The notes under the pieces were generated by a model. It was not told where the DNA came from, searched no databases, and was given only the letters and a program-made list of their open reading frames with translations. Made by a program: the position numbers and the translations under genes. From contig CALAMC010000064.1 in the NCBI GenBank assembly GCA_937925655.1, forward strand, positions 1 through 64,000: a stretch of 64,000 nucleotides of DNA, read 5' to 3'. The stretch is from an uncultured candidate division Zixibacteria bacterium. Its GTDB lineage: Bacteria; Zixibacteria; MSB-5A5; GN15; PGXB01. Position 1 is the stretch's first letter. Each line of letters begins with the position of its first letter. Shown here piece after piece: positions 9,178-20,845 of this stretch.

Positions 9178-10566
9178 ATGAAAATATCGCGTCATAAAAA
9201 ATATCTTTATTTGATACTTGCCTTGGTACTGACAACGGCATCATTGTCCTCGGCCGGCTCTTTTCTTCCCCGCTATTCCGAATTCAAACTTAAAAACGGC
9301 CTGAAAGTAATCGCCGTCGAGGATCATCGCCTGCCCATGCTGTATTTCCGCATGAATATTCTGACCGGAACGGCCTGTGACTCGGCCTTACCCGGTTTGA
9401 CGGCCATGACGATGGAGATACTCCGGGAAAATACGCTAAACTACCCCGACGGGTTGATGTCCGTGGTGGTCGATTCGGTCGGAGGCATACTCACGACCAA
9501 CGTGACGCGCGACGCCTGTCAGATTGACGGAGATTTTTTATCGCGGGACCTGGAAACGGGGCTCAATTGCCTCGGTGACATGGTCATGCGCGCGGAGTTC
9601 CGTGACAGCGACGTCAACCGCATACGGCGACGACTGGTATCGATTCTGACCCAGGCTGAAGCGGTGTATTTCGGCATTCTCTGGAGTGAATTGTACGGCC
9701 GCTATTATGGAGCCTATGGCTATGGTTCATATCCCTATGGAACCCCCGGCGGGCTGCAGAATGTGACAAGGCAGGATATTTCTTCGTTCTATTCCAAAAA
9801 TTACCGGCCCGACAATGCGCAGCTTATAATCGGCGGCGATTTTGAATTGGGCAAACTAAAGAAGATGGTCGAGAAAATTTTCGGCTCCTGGCAATCGGGA
9901 CAAGATATCTGCCGTCCCGTGGTTAACGCGCAGTATCCCGATTCCCTGGAAATATTCCTGATTAGTCGACCGGGCGTGACCACTTCGGAATTTATTATTG
10001 GTCGGCCGGGGGTGGTTCCGGGCGACAAGGATTACGCCCAATTGCTGGTTCTTGATTATATACTCGGGGGCGGCGGACGGAATTCACGGCTGTATCGTGA
10101 TCTGGTCCGGGATGCCGCCACCTGCACGTTCATTGGTTCCGCCGCCGAATGTTCCCGCCTCGGCGGGGTGTTTTATGTTCATGGCGGAGCCTACGTCGAA
10201 TCTTCGGCTGATGCCCTTGTGGGCGTGTTGGAAAGCATGAAAATGCTCGGGAACGTCAAAATATCGGTGGCCGAATTGCAGGAAGCCAAAAATTATTTTG
10301 CCGGGAGTCAGATTCGGAATTACGCCTCATATGTCGCCGCCGTCGGCAATATCGCCGCCAGTACCGTCTGCGGGCAAACCGTCGAATTTCCGGAACGGGT
10401 CATCGAAGAAATCGCGAAGTTGACTCCGGATCAACTGCGCGATTTCGCCCGGGTATATTTCGATCCCTCAAAAATGACCATATTTATTACCGGGCCTCCC
10501 GAAAAGCTCCGGCGACCTTTAAACGATATCGCTCCGGTGCATATGAAATCGGCGATAGCAGAATAA
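9178..10566 (+). CDS. Second M16-family homologue lacking the zinc motif
   Basis: The 462-residue product has a signal peptide (about 1-27, ending SSAGS). The N-terminal M16 domain starts FKLKNGLKVIAVEDH, and the C-terminal half carries GGGGRNSRLYRDLV. The HxxEH position reads AMTME, so the catalytic Glu and both His ligands are missing. The spacing of three bases to the upstream homologue and the shared architecture imply a duplicated pair acting together in the periplasm. A strong terminator follows 25 bases after the stop. In most bacterial M16B pairs one member keeps HxxEH; here neither does. Confidence 0.88.
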   Translation: MKISRHKKYLYLILALVLTTASLSSAGSFLPRYSEFKLKNGLKVIAVEDHRLPMLYFRMNILTGTACDSALPGLTAMTMEILRENTLNYPDGLMSVVVDSVGGILTTNVTRDACQIDGDFLSRDLETGLNCLGDMVMRAEFRDSDVNRIRRRLVSILTQAEAVYFGILWSELYGRYYGAYGYGSYPYGTPGGLQNVTRQDISSFYSKNYRPDNAQLIIGGDFELGKLKKMVEKIFGSWQSGQDICRPVVNAQYPDSLEIFLISRPGVTTSEFIIGRPGVVPGDKDYAQLLVLDYILGGGGRNSRLYRDLVRDAATCTFIGSAAECSRLGGVFYVHGGAYVESSADALVGVLESMKMLGNVKISVAELQEAKNYFAGSQIRNYASYVAAVGNIAASTVCGQTVEFPERVIEEIAKLTPDQLRDFARVYFDPSKMTIFITGPPEKLRRPLNDIAPVHMKSAIAE

Positions 10567-10587
10567 AAGACTTTGTTTGTTATAAAA

Positions 10588-10617
10588 TAAAAACCCCGGC
10601 GAAAACCGGGGTTTTTG
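10588..10617. terminator. Bidirectional intrinsic terminator
   Basis: A nine-base perfect stem (10591-10599 with 10606-10614) has the loop cgaaaa. A T-run follows on the plus strand and an A-run precedes it, which gives a T-run on the minus strand. It sits between the convergent M16 pair and the pilin operon and can serve both. Confidence 0.85.
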
Positions 10618-10676
10618 TCTTTCAACGCTTCCGCGTCACTTGTCAACTCTGTCGTCCGACGTTGAGGGCTTCTCTT

Positions 10677-12302
10677 CTAATTACCGACGTAACTGATGTG
10701 AGACTGTTGCCATCCGGTTCTCTGGAAAATTCGCACCATGGGTGTTTCCGGCGGAAGTTTGTTGGGATCATCGAGGTCGGTGTCATACGACCACTCACGA
10801 ATCGGCGGGCTGTAATACGTGCCGTTCCAGTTGCCGGTGGCCTGTTTGGAATTCCACAGGTTGACCAATGAACCCTTATAAATGAATTTTACGCCGGTCC
10901 ATTTTTCCAGAAACCGCGGCAGGTTTTCCAGACCGCCGTTATAGTTCGATGACGTCGTATTGGTATTGCCGGTCAAAATCGACGCATTCACCGTCGTCTG
11001 GGTGGCCACTCGAGAGTCCTTCGACCAGGTCGATTTGGAATCATCCCAGTTGCCCGACAAAAACGTAATGGCATCCCCGGCAATTGAGCACGGCTGTTTG
11101 TTGACCGAATTGAAGTTACCCTTGACATAAACCGGGTTTTCCGAATAGAAGGACAACGGCCGGCCCAAATCGGATCCGTTGACCAGTCTTAAAGCATTAT
11201 AACCTGTCCGCTTATCCGAAAAATAAGCAACGCCGCTGGACGGCCAGTAGGTCGTGGTTTTCAATTTTGACATATCCACTTCGGTCGCCGTGACAGTTTT
11301 GCTCTCGCGCTGGTCATAAAAGGATTTGGTCGTTACCGTTCCGGCAGGGAGCGCGGCCGTAACGTTAACCCAGGTCCCGGCTACCTTGGCCTCGACCACA
11401 CCGTCGATTATTCGCAAACCGGCATAATTCTCATAGGAATCGGGATTTCCGGAGGCCCGCTCAATCAACTTGTGCGGATCACCGCTATTGGCCAACGGGA
11501 GATTCAATTCACCCTGCCCAAATGAGGCGTCCTGAACCCGGCCGCCCCAGCGTGTCGAAGCCGAATCATACCAATGAGGATCCGTTGCCTCAAGGAATGA
11601 GCCGTCGGAATTCTTCATGTTCTGGTGCACTCCGGTCTCATCCTTGATCAGAACGTTACCGTTATCGATCGACCCGGGCCCTTTACGTCCGTGCAGAATA
11701 TCACCCGAACAGGTAACATAGCTGTCCATATAAAGGTTTGCGGCGGCTTGAAGCCACATATTACCGTTGGAGTGTACCCGCCCGATAAGGGTCATGTCGG
11801 CACCGGGAGCGATTTCCAAATCATTACCGTAAAATACGGCAAATTGAAACAGGGGAACCAAATTGCATTGCCAGTTTTGAACCAGGGTCACCGAAGCATT
11901 GTCGATGGTGGATGTAGCGGTTGATGCAACCGTGAACCTTTTAATCAGGGCGTGCAATCCGGCCAGCGCCCCGAGCGTCAGGACCTCCTGCGAGGCCGCT
12001 CCGCCGTCTGAAGTTTGATAGGCGACGATACAATCGTTGACGGTGATGGTGCCCGAGGGCAGGATCGTCGGCGGCACTCCGGTCGCCTCGTACTGCGTTT
12101 GCATCGCGGCGGAGGCGGTTTCAAGGCCGGCCTCGGCCGCGTAAAATGACGACATTTCATTCATTTCATTGCCGGCGATGGAAATTTCATCGTCGGCCAG
12201 CTTAAGGGCGGCCAGACCCACGACGGTCAGCATGATCATGACCATCAGGGCGATAAATGTCGCCACCCCGCGTGAATTTTTGATAACGTTCAGGTATTTC
12301 AT
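10677..12302 (-). CDS. PilX-type type IV pilus assembly protein
   Basis: The 541-residue product has an N-terminus (RGVATFIALMVMIMLTVVGL about 12-31, then AAEAGLETA about 54-62) that is the PilX_N signature: a pilin-like transmembrane helix without the classical GFTLIE site. The long C-terminal beta-rich part (about 140-480) contains SNGN and SIAGDAITFLSG stretches typical of the large extracellular part of such proteins in FCB and Deltaproteobacteria. It is the last gene of the operon downstream of PilW-like and PilV-like minor pilins. It probably helps initiate or cap type IV pili or a related secretion pseudopilus. No pilus motor genes lie in the window. Confidence 0.85.
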   Translation of the reverse strand: MKYLNVIKNSRGVATFIALMVMIMLTVVGLAALKLADDEISIAGNEMNEMSSFYAAEAGLETASAAMQTQYEATGVPPTILPSGTITVNDCIVAYQTSDGGAASQEVLTLGALAGLHALIKRFTVASTATSTIDNASVTLVQNWQCNLVPLFQFAVFYGNDLEIAPGADMTLIGRVHSNGNMWLQAAANLYMDSYVTCSGDILHGRKGPGSIDNGNVLIKDETGVHQNMKNSDGSFLEATDPHWYDSASTRWGGRVQDASFGQGELNLPLANSGDPHKLIERASGNPDSYENYAGLRIIDGVVEAKVAGTWVNVTAALPAGTVTTKSFYDQRESKTVTATEVDMSKLKTTTYWPSSGVAYFSDKRTGYNALRLVNGSDLGRPLSFYSENPVYVKGNFNSVNKQPCSIAGDAITFLSGNWDDSKSTWSKDSRVATQTTVNASILTGNTNTTSSNYNGGLENLPRFLEKWTGVKFIYKGSLVNLWNSKQATGNWNGTYYSPPIREWSYDTDLDDPNKLPPETPMVRIFQRTGWQQSHISYVGN

Positions 12303-12336
12303 ATTGTCACCTGCTTTCCGATGAATTTAAAATACT

Positions 12337-13158
12337 CTATACATCAAGATTGCGAACGTTCACGGCCGAGCTGATCACCCGCGTCCGGTAGGGCTGACCG
12401 GGCAGGTCGATTTCCCGATTGTTAGTGCGAGCCGTAAGATTGATTAACACCTGCCGGATATCTTCCGGTATCGCCGGAACGTCCACGACCGCTCCGTTTT
12501 TCATGACGTACCGGAATTGCAGGTCCACTATATTTTCCGCATAGACCTGGGGATTTTGACCCGGCAGTTCAATCATCAGGTTGGGATGCAATGTGTCTGT
12601 ATTATCGATATAAAATTTAACCCGCGTCAAAGCCAGCAATATAGCCCCGGCGTCATAGGCTTTGGACAGGTCCATAGTATTATGCTGGATATGAGATGAA
12701 CCGGTTTGCACGTGTGATATCTCAAAAAATTCACCCCCGCCCGAATCCGGATCGAAAATAAATATCCATTGACCGTCCCAGAAACAGGATACGTCGTGCC
12801 CGTCACAGCGCAATTCGGACGACGGATTAGGCATTTTGTGCTCGATCGTCACCTGGCAATTGCCGTCGGCGTAATTTAATATGATGGTATCGGGATTGGT
12901 ATTATAAGCCTCGATTCCGTCGAGCTGCAACGGCAGGCCGAAACCGGCCATGCGTATTTGACGAGTCAACTCATCGATTGCGGCGCGGGCGTTCTGCTGC
13001 ATATCAATGATTTCTTCCTGCTGATTCCAGCTTTTATGCTGGTTGACATATACTTTAAACACGGCCGTGATCACGACTCCGGCCAGAATTATGGCAACCA
13101 GAGCTTCCAATAGCGAGAATCCCGCCGATCCCGTTATTTTATGTATTAATTTTTTCAT
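12337..13158 (-). CDS. PilW-like minor pilin
   Basis: The 273-residue product has a class III (prepilin) signal GFSLLEALVAIILAGVVI (about residues 13-30). Phe follows the cleaved Gly and Glu is present at position 5 of the mature protein, both required for PilD cleavage and helix packing. Residues 40-70 continue the coiled helix (QQEEIIDMQQNARAAIDELT, a classic PilW motif), followed by a beta-rich globular head. Spacing of 34 bases to pilX and 11 to pilV indicates one transcript. A good Shine-Dalgarno (aggtagg) precedes the ATG. Confidence 0.88.
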   Translation of the reverse strand: MKKLIHKITGSAGFSLLEALVAIILAGVVITAVFKVYVNQHKSWNQQEEIIDMQQNARAAIDELTRQIRMAGFGLPLQLDGIEAYNTNPDTIILNYADGNCQVTIEHKMPNPSSELRCDGHDVSCFWDGQWIFIFDPDSGGGEFFEISHVQTGSSHIQHNTMDLSKAYDAGAILLALTRVKFYIDNTDTLHPNLMIELPGQNPQVYAENIVDLQFRYVMKNGAVVDVPAIPEDIRQVLINLTARTNNREIDLPGQPYRTRVISSAVNVRNLDV

Positions 13159-13169
13159 TGCCTACCTCA

Positions 13170-13529
13170 CTAAAGGCTATCGGTTCTTATGAAAGCCGTC
13201 ATCGTATTATTGAGCATATCACCGCGGCGATTCTGCCATGAGGCGGTGATATCAACCCGCCGCAAATGGCTGGATGAGTTGGACACGGTCCAGGTTCGGG
13301 CGATATTGTCAACCGTATCGACGCCGTTGGTCAACAGCATTCCCGTCCGAAGCTCTTCCAGCTTTTCCTGCAAGAGCTGGGTGGAACGGGTCGCCTGGTT
13401 GGACCAGTCGTTGCCATCGATAGCAATCATGGCCATATGCAATAGCATCAGTAGTGACACCGATAAAATAATGATGGCAACCATGACTTCAAGGATCGTG
13501 AAGCCTTCTTCGGTTCTTAATTTTTTCAT
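13170..13529 (-). CDS. PilV-like minor pilin
   Basis: The 119-residue product starts at the ATG at 13529, which is preceded by a GAGAGG ribosome-binding site. The longer frame up to 13619 lacks one, and its extra 30 residues would push the prepilin signal inward. The mature N-terminus is GFTILEVMVAIIILSVSLL, with cleavage after Gly and Glu5 present. A short helical stretch with TQLLQEKLEELR follows, then a small C-terminal domain. First gene of the pilV-pilW-pilX operon; type IV pilus or type II secretion minor component. Confidence 0.88.
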   Translation of the reverse strand: MKKLRTEEGFTILEVMVAIIILSVSLLMLLHMAMIAIDGNDWSNQATRSTQLLQEKLEELRTGMLLTNGVDTVDNIARTWTVSNSSSHLRRVDITASWQNRRGDMLNNTMTAFIRTDSL

Positions 13530-13903
13530 ATTATAAACCTCTCGTAATTTTCTCCGGACTGATATGTTGAAAATGCCCTGCCAATTTGAAACAATTGTCA
13601 ACGCTCCTGCCTTTTTCATGAAAAATTCGACCCCGTGGTTTTGTAACTACTTGGAAATCAATAGCCTGCCAATGAACAAAGAAAGTCGTGAAAAGCTTTG
13701 CGGGGGGTTTGGGCCGGCCAAAAATCGGCCGGAATTAAATTAACTTATGGGATTTGCCCCATATAGAATAGCTGAAATTCTAAGGCTAAAATGAGGGCCC
13801 GGAATAGTTAAATGGTTGGTTGCCGCAACGCAGTTTTATAGCTATAATATGAACCCGGCCCCATGGCCGGGGTTTGTTCTGATTAAGGAAAGGAAAAAAA
13901 TTA
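13530..13903. other. Divergent control region between pilin and nfo operons
   Basis: No gene is supported. The plus-strand side holds a sigma70-type promoter (13820-13848) and a stem-loop (about 13852-13875) that would lie at the very start of the mRNA. A purine-rich Shine-Dalgarno aaggaaagga (13886-13895) then leads into the ATG at 13904. I found no equally clear promoter on the minus side: a TTGACA-like box lies near 13595 but has no matching -10. Confidence 0.6.
13820..13848 (+). promoter_or_regulatory. Sigma70-type promoter for the nfo-lon operon
   Basis: The -35 box TTGCCG (13820-13825) and a perfect -10 TATAAT (13843-13848) are separated by exactly 17 bases. Transcription would start near 13855, right at the 5' edge of a GC-rich stem-loop, giving a 5' leader of about 50 bases. 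Confidence 0.6.
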
Positions 13904-14776
13904 ATGCTTCTTGGTTCACATATGTCGATTGCCGGCGGCGTTTTCAACGCCGTCAGGCTCGGGGCCTCGGCCGGGTGCGATGTCGTCCAGATTTTTACCA
14001 AACAGCCCAATCAATGGCGCGCCAAGCCCCTGAACGATGAAGAAATAACGCTCTTCTTCGCGGCCCAGAAGGAAACCGGAGTCAAAGCCGTTTGCGCTCA
14101 CAACAGCTATCTGGTCAATTTTGCTTCCCCCGATGATGATCTCTGGGAAAAATCGTACGGCTCGATGAAGGAAGAATATGAACGGTGCGCCATTCTCAAA
14201 ATTCCCAATATCGTTATGCATCCCGGCTCACATGTCGGCTCCGGTGAAGAGGTCGGCCTGAAGAGAATCGCCCGCGCCCTCAATCGGCTGTTATCCGATC
14301 TGCCCGAGATCAAAACCGTCGTCTGTCTGGAAATAACCGCCGGGCAGGGAACCAACCTCGGTTATAAATTCGAACAGCTGGCCGCGATTATCGATATGGT
14401 TGAAGACAAAAACCGTATCGGAGTCTGCCTCGACTCCTGTCACCTGTTCGGCGCCGGGTACGCCATGCAATCAGAAAAAGAGTACAAGGCGACCATGAAG
14501 GAATTCAACGAACGGATCGGTTATAAATATCTCAAAGTGTATCATCTCAACGATTCCCTGAAACCGTTTGGCAAGCGCAAGGACCGTCACGAGCATATCG
14601 GCAAGGGGCAGATGGGTCTCGAACCGTTTCGGTTCATCATGAACGACAGCCGCCTTCGACGCGTCCCCAAAATACTGGAAACCCCCAAGGGTGAAGACTT
14701 GAAAGAAGACATCGAAAACCTGCAGACATTGCGATCATTGATTGAAGTGAAGGAAACACAGGATTCTGTGATATAA
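13904..14776 (+). CDS. nfo: Deoxyribonuclease IV (AP endonuclease, Nfo type)
   Basis: This base-excision repair enzyme cuts the phosphodiester 5' to abasic sites. The 290-residue product is a TIM barrel with three zincs. Family motifs are all present: LGSHMSIAGG (about 2-11), NIVMHPGSHVG (about 101-111), the Glu-containing LEITAGQGTNLG (about 145-156), CLDSCHLFGAGY (about 175-186) and HLNDS...KDRHEHIGKG (about 210-232) with the His/Asp/Glu metal ligands. Length is normal for the family. First gene after the promoter; four bases separate it from the YchF-like gene. Confidence 0.95.
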   Translation: MLLGSHMSIAGGVFNAVRLGASAGCDVVQIFTKQPNQWRAKPLNDEEITLFFAAQKETGVKAVCAHNSYLVNFASPDDDLWEKSYGSMKEEYERCAILKIPNIVMHPGSHVGSGEEVGLKRIARALNRLLSDLPEIKTVVCLEITAGQGTNLGYKFEQLAAIIDMVEDKNRIGVCLDSCHLFGAGYAMQSEKEYKATMKEFNERIGYKYLKVYHLNDSLKPFGKRKDRHEHIGKGQMGLEPFRFIMNDSRLRRVPKILETPKGEDLKEDIENLQTLRSLIEVKETQDSVI

Positions 14777-14780
14777 AATT

Positions 14781-15836
14781 ATGAAACTGGGAATAATCGG
14801 ATTGCCCCAATCGGGCAAGACCTCTCTTTTCAATGCCGCCTCGGGGATGGCAGTGGAAGTCGGCGACTTTTCACAGAAGGAGCACCGGGCCATTATCAAA
14901 GTCCCCGACAGCCGTCTCGATAATCTGGTAACCATCGTCGCAACCCGCAAGAAAACCTATGCCGAAATCGAATTCCTCGATGCCGTCGCCTTCACCGGTA
15001 AGGGCAAACAGTCGGGCGGCGATTTGAGTATTCCGGCCGAACTGCGGCTGATGGATGCCTTTATTATCGTTCTCGATAATTTCAGCGGCGAACGCAACCC
15101 CGAAAAGGACTTACAGACCATTGTCGAAGAAATGATTCTGGCCGATCTGGCCATCGTTGAAAATAATATCGAAAAAATTGCCCGGCTGATCAAAGTCACC
15201 GGCAAAAGAGAACGAGCCCGGGAACTGGAACTTTTGGAAAAATGCCGGGATACTCTTAATGAAGAAAAGATGGTCGGCGAGCTTGATTTAAGCGATGAGG
15301 ATTGGAAAACATTGCGCGGTTATGCCTTTTTGACCCAGAAGCCACAGCTTCTGGTTTTCAATATTTCCGAAGATAAACTGGCCGATTTTGATAAGTTGTA
15401 TTCTTATTATTCCAAATACAAGGCCGAAGGACGTCGTGATATCGCCGTCGTCTGCGCCCGCATCGAAATGGAACTGGCGGCTCTCCCGCCGGATGACCGC
15501 CGGGCTTTCCTCGATGATCTGGGCATCGAAAAGCCGGTCATCGATAAGGTCATTCAGCGTTCCTATACCCTGCTGGGGTTGATTTCATTTTTCACTGTCG
15601 GGGAGCCGGAGTGTCGGGCCTGGACCATTAAGAAAGGCTCGCCGGCGCCCAAAGCGGCCGGGGCTATTCACACCGATTTCGAACGCGGTTTCATCAAAGC
15701 GGAAGTGGCCACTTATGACGACTATATGATATATAAAACATTACCGGCGCTGAAAGCCGCCGCCAAACTTCACATTGAGGGCAAAGATTATATTGTCCAG
15801 GATGGCGATGTCATCCTGTTCAGATTTAACGTATAA
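14781..15836 (+). CDS. YchF/OLA1-like P-loop NTPase with degenerate switch region
   Basis: The 351-residue product is close to YchF (about 363). The P-loop GLPQSGKT (7-14) is intact. The C-terminal TGS/DUF933 part is textbook YchF: AWTIKKGSPAPKAAG, IHTDFERGFIKAEV and IVQDGDVILFRFNV. YchF uses NxxE instead of NKxD and prefers ATP; here FNISE fits. The G3 stretch that should read DxAGLVKGAS is replaced by LDAVAFTGKGK, so the catalytic switch-II glycine region is lost and hydrolysis may be weak. It sits between nfo and lon and is probably a divergent paralogue rather than the main YchF of the cell. Confidence 0.85.
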   Translation: MKLGIIGLPQSGKTSLFNAASGMAVEVGDFSQKEHRAIIKVPDSRLDNLVTIVATRKKTYAEIEFLDAVAFTGKGKQSGGDLSIPAELRLMDAFIIVLDNFSGERNPEKDLQTIVEEMILADLAIVENNIEKIARLIKVTGKRERARELELLEKCRDTLNEEKMVGELDLSDEDWKTLRGYAFLTQKPQLLVFNISEDKLADFDKLYSYYSKYKAEGRRDIAVVCARIEMELAALPPDDRRAFLDDLGIEKPVIDKVIQRSYTLLGLISFFTVGEPECRAWTIKKGSPAPKAAGAIHTDFERGFIKAEVATYDDYMIYKTLPALKAAAKLHIEGKDYIVQDGDVILFRFNV

Positions 15837-15862
15837 GTCCGAAAATTATAAGAAGGGTTGAT

Positions 15863-18225
<2,363 letters not shown>

Positions 18226-18229
<4 letters not shown>

Positions 18230-19782
18230 AGCTGGTGACCGCCGAACAGATGCGCGCCGTGGACCGCGAAGCCATCGATAACCGCGGCATTCCCGGGCCG
18301 GAACTGATGGAAAATGCCGGGCGGAGTATCGCCGAGCGCATCCGTGATGATATTCTGCTCAACGCGGACGGTCAAAGAGTCGCCATCTTCTGCGGCAAAG
18401 GAAACAACGGCGGCGATGGTTTCGTGGTCGGGCGGTATCTTCATGAGTCCGGCGCCAAAGTTACGATCTATTTCCCCGGCCCTCCGGAGAACCTTTCGCA
18501 CGATGCAAAATTGAATTATGACCGGGCTTTCCAGAAAGGCGTGGCGATTGTTGAGATTCTCAAACCCGAGGAATTGCCGAAAACCTTATCCGCCGACCTC
18601 GTCGTCGACGCCGTTTTCGGCACCGGTTTTTCCGGTGCTCCCCGCGGCCTTTTGGCCGATTTCATCGAGGGCATCAATAAAAGCAATCTCCCCGTGGTTG
18701 CCGTCGATTGCCCGTCAGGCCTGAACGTCGATACCGGAAGATTTGAAGGTCCCGTCACCGATGCCGATTACACCTATACGCTGGCTCTTCCCAAAATTGG
18801 TTTGTTCTATTCGCCGGGAAGGGAAAAGGCCGGGATTGTTGAAGTGGTCCCGATCGGTATCCCCGACGATATTATTGATAACTTTCATTTCACCGAAAAT
18901 TTGATCACCCCGGAAATGGTGGCCAAAAAACTGCCACATAGAAAACCCGACGGCCACAAAGGCGATTTCGGCAGGCTGTTCATTCTGGCGGGTTCCACCG
19001 GGCTGACCGGGGCGGCGACCTTGTCCGCCGTGGCGGCGGCGCGCTCCGGTATCGGACTGGTGACGGTCGGTTGTCCCCGAAGCCTTAATCCGATTCTGGA
19101 AGTCAAACTGACCGAAGCCATGACGTTCCCCTTGCCCGACGTCGGCCAGAAGGGGTGCCTGGCCCTGCGCGGTCTGGGTGAAATCAGGAGCTGGCTGAAT
19201 AAAGCCGATGCCGCCGTGATCGGCCCGGGATTGGGCGGACACCGCGACACGGTCATGCTGATGCACCGTCTGATCGAAAAACTGGATAAACCGGTCATTA
19301 TCGATGCCGACGGTCTTAATGCCTTCGCCAAAAACCGGGAGCCGCTCAAAGGCTGTCACCCCGAACTGGTTTTGACGCCTCATCCGGGCGAATTACGGCG
19401 ATTGATCGACGAGGATATACCCGAGGCACTGTTTCAATTGTACGGTCTATTGAGAAATTATGCCCATAAGTACAACGCCGTGATAGTTTTCAAGGGCTCC
19501 CCGACTGTCATTGTCGAACCGGGCGGACAACTGTATCTCAACCCGACCGGTAACGACGGCATGGCCACCGGTGGTACGGGCGATGTGTTGTCCGGGATGA
19601 TCGGCGCGTTTCTGGCGCAAGGACTGTCACCGCTCGACAGCGCCGTCTGCGCCGTGTATTTGCACGGCTTGTCTGGTGATTTGGCCGCCGCCGAGCTGGG
19701 CCATCGCTCACTTGTCGCCGGGGACCTGATCGATTTTCTTCATGAGGCGTTCTGGCTGGTTGAATCGTCAGGTTACTATTAA
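18226..19782 (+). CDS. nnr: Bifunctional NAD(P)HX epimerase/dehydratase (Nnr)
   Basis: Repairs hydrated NADH/NADPH. The 518-residue product is a fusion of a YjeF_N epimerase domain (about 1-215, starting KLVTAEQMRAVDREAI, with GKGNNGGDGFVVGR) and a ribokinase-like ADP/ATP-dependent NAD(P)HX dehydratase (about 225-510). The latter is marked by HKGDFGR, IDADGLNAFA, LTPHPGELRRL and the signature TGNDGMATGGTGDVLSG. All motifs expected for both activities are visible. Its start codon lies inside the end of lon (ATGA overlap), so translation is coupled. A metabolite-repair gene next to Lon and endonuclease IV fits a general damage-repair operon. Confidence 0.95.
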
Positions 19783-19833
19783 ACATTTTCCCGGGCGGCG
19801 CGTAATATCGAAAAAAACATGAGGGAATATTGA

Positions 19834-20838
19834 GTGGAAATTCTCATTATCGGCGGAACCCGTTTTCTGGGACGATATCTGGTCGAATCCGCTCGCGCGC
19901 GCGGTCACGTCCTGACCTTGTTCAACCGGGGCCAGAGCAATCCCGATCTTTTCAGGGAGATTAAAAGTTATCATGGCCATCGTGACGGCGGCCTTGACGT
20001 CCTGTCCGACGGACGATGGGATGCCGTTATCGATACCTGCGGATACTTTCCGCGCATCGTACAGCAGGCGGCCGATATTCTGAAAAATCGGGCCGGGCAA
20101 TATACGTTTATTTCGACTATATCGGTTTATGAGGATTTAAGCCGTCCCGGTTTCGACGAATCCTCCCCGGTCGGAACCATTGATGATACAACTAAAGAAG
20201 AAATCACCGAGGAAACCTACGGGCCTTACAAGGCCATCTGCGAATCCATAATCCAGAAAGCTTTCCCCGGCAAAGCCCTGATTATCCGTCCGGGACTGAT
20301 TGTCGGGCCGCATGACCTGTCGGATCGGTTCACGTACTGGGTGACCCGCTGCGCCCGTGGGGGAGATATGCTCCTGCCGAAACCGGAAGACCGCGAATTT
20401 CAGTATATCGACGTGCGCGACCTGGCCGACTGGACCATAACCATGATCGAAAACGGTGCCGACGGCACCTTCAACGCCACCGGACCTGACTTCACTCTGA
20501 CCATGAAAAAATTTATCGGCGTCTGCAAAACCGTTACCGGCTCGCGCCCGGAAACATACTGGGTGGACGAGCAATTCCTCATCGACCATGACATTGCGCC
20601 CTGGACCGAATTACCGCTCTGGATTACCGATGAAAAATTTCTGGGGATGCTGCAAGTCGATGTCTCCAAAGCTCAAAAAGCCGGGTTGACATACCGTCCC
20701 TTGATTGATACCATCAAAGATACCTATGAATGGGCCCGGACACGCCCCGCCGATTATAAACCCCGCGCCGGCCTCGACCCCGATAAAGAGGCCAAAGTGC
20801 TGGAAGCCTGGTTCAAAAGGGGAGACGTCAAAGCCTGA
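19834..20838 (+). CDS. NAD-dependent epimerase/dehydratase (SDR-extended family)
   Basis: The 334-residue product is cytoplasmic and starts at a GTG (19834) with gaggg upstream. The Rossmann motif GGTRFLGRYL (about 7-16) is of the GxxGxxG type used by atypical extended SDRs. FISTISVYED carries the active-site Ser/Tyr region, and the Tyr-Lys pair appears as YGPYKAICE (about 130-138). RPGLIVGP and FQYIDVRDLADW are typical of the NAD-dependent epimerase family close to isoflavone-reductase/CSP41-like enzymes. Substrate not predictable. Last gene of the nfo-lon operon; its end converges with the hydrolase gene seven bases away. Confidence 0.88.
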   Translation: MEILIIGGTRFLGRYLVESARARGHVLTLFNRGQSNPDLFREIKSYHGHRDGGLDVLSDGRWDAVIDTCGYFPRIVQQAADILKNRAGQYTFISTISVYEDLSRPGFDESSPVGTIDDTTKEEITEETYGPYKAICESIIQKAFPGKALIIRPGLIVGPHDLSDRFTYWVTRCARGGDMLLPKPEDREFQYIDVRDLADWTITMIENGADGTFNATGPDFTLTMKKFIGVCKTVTGSRPETYWVDEQFLIDHDIAPWTELPLWITDEKFLGMLQVDVSKAQKAGLTYRPLIDTIKDTYEWARTRPADYKPRAGLDPDKEAKVLEAWFKRGDVKA

Positions 20839-20845
20839 CGGCCGA

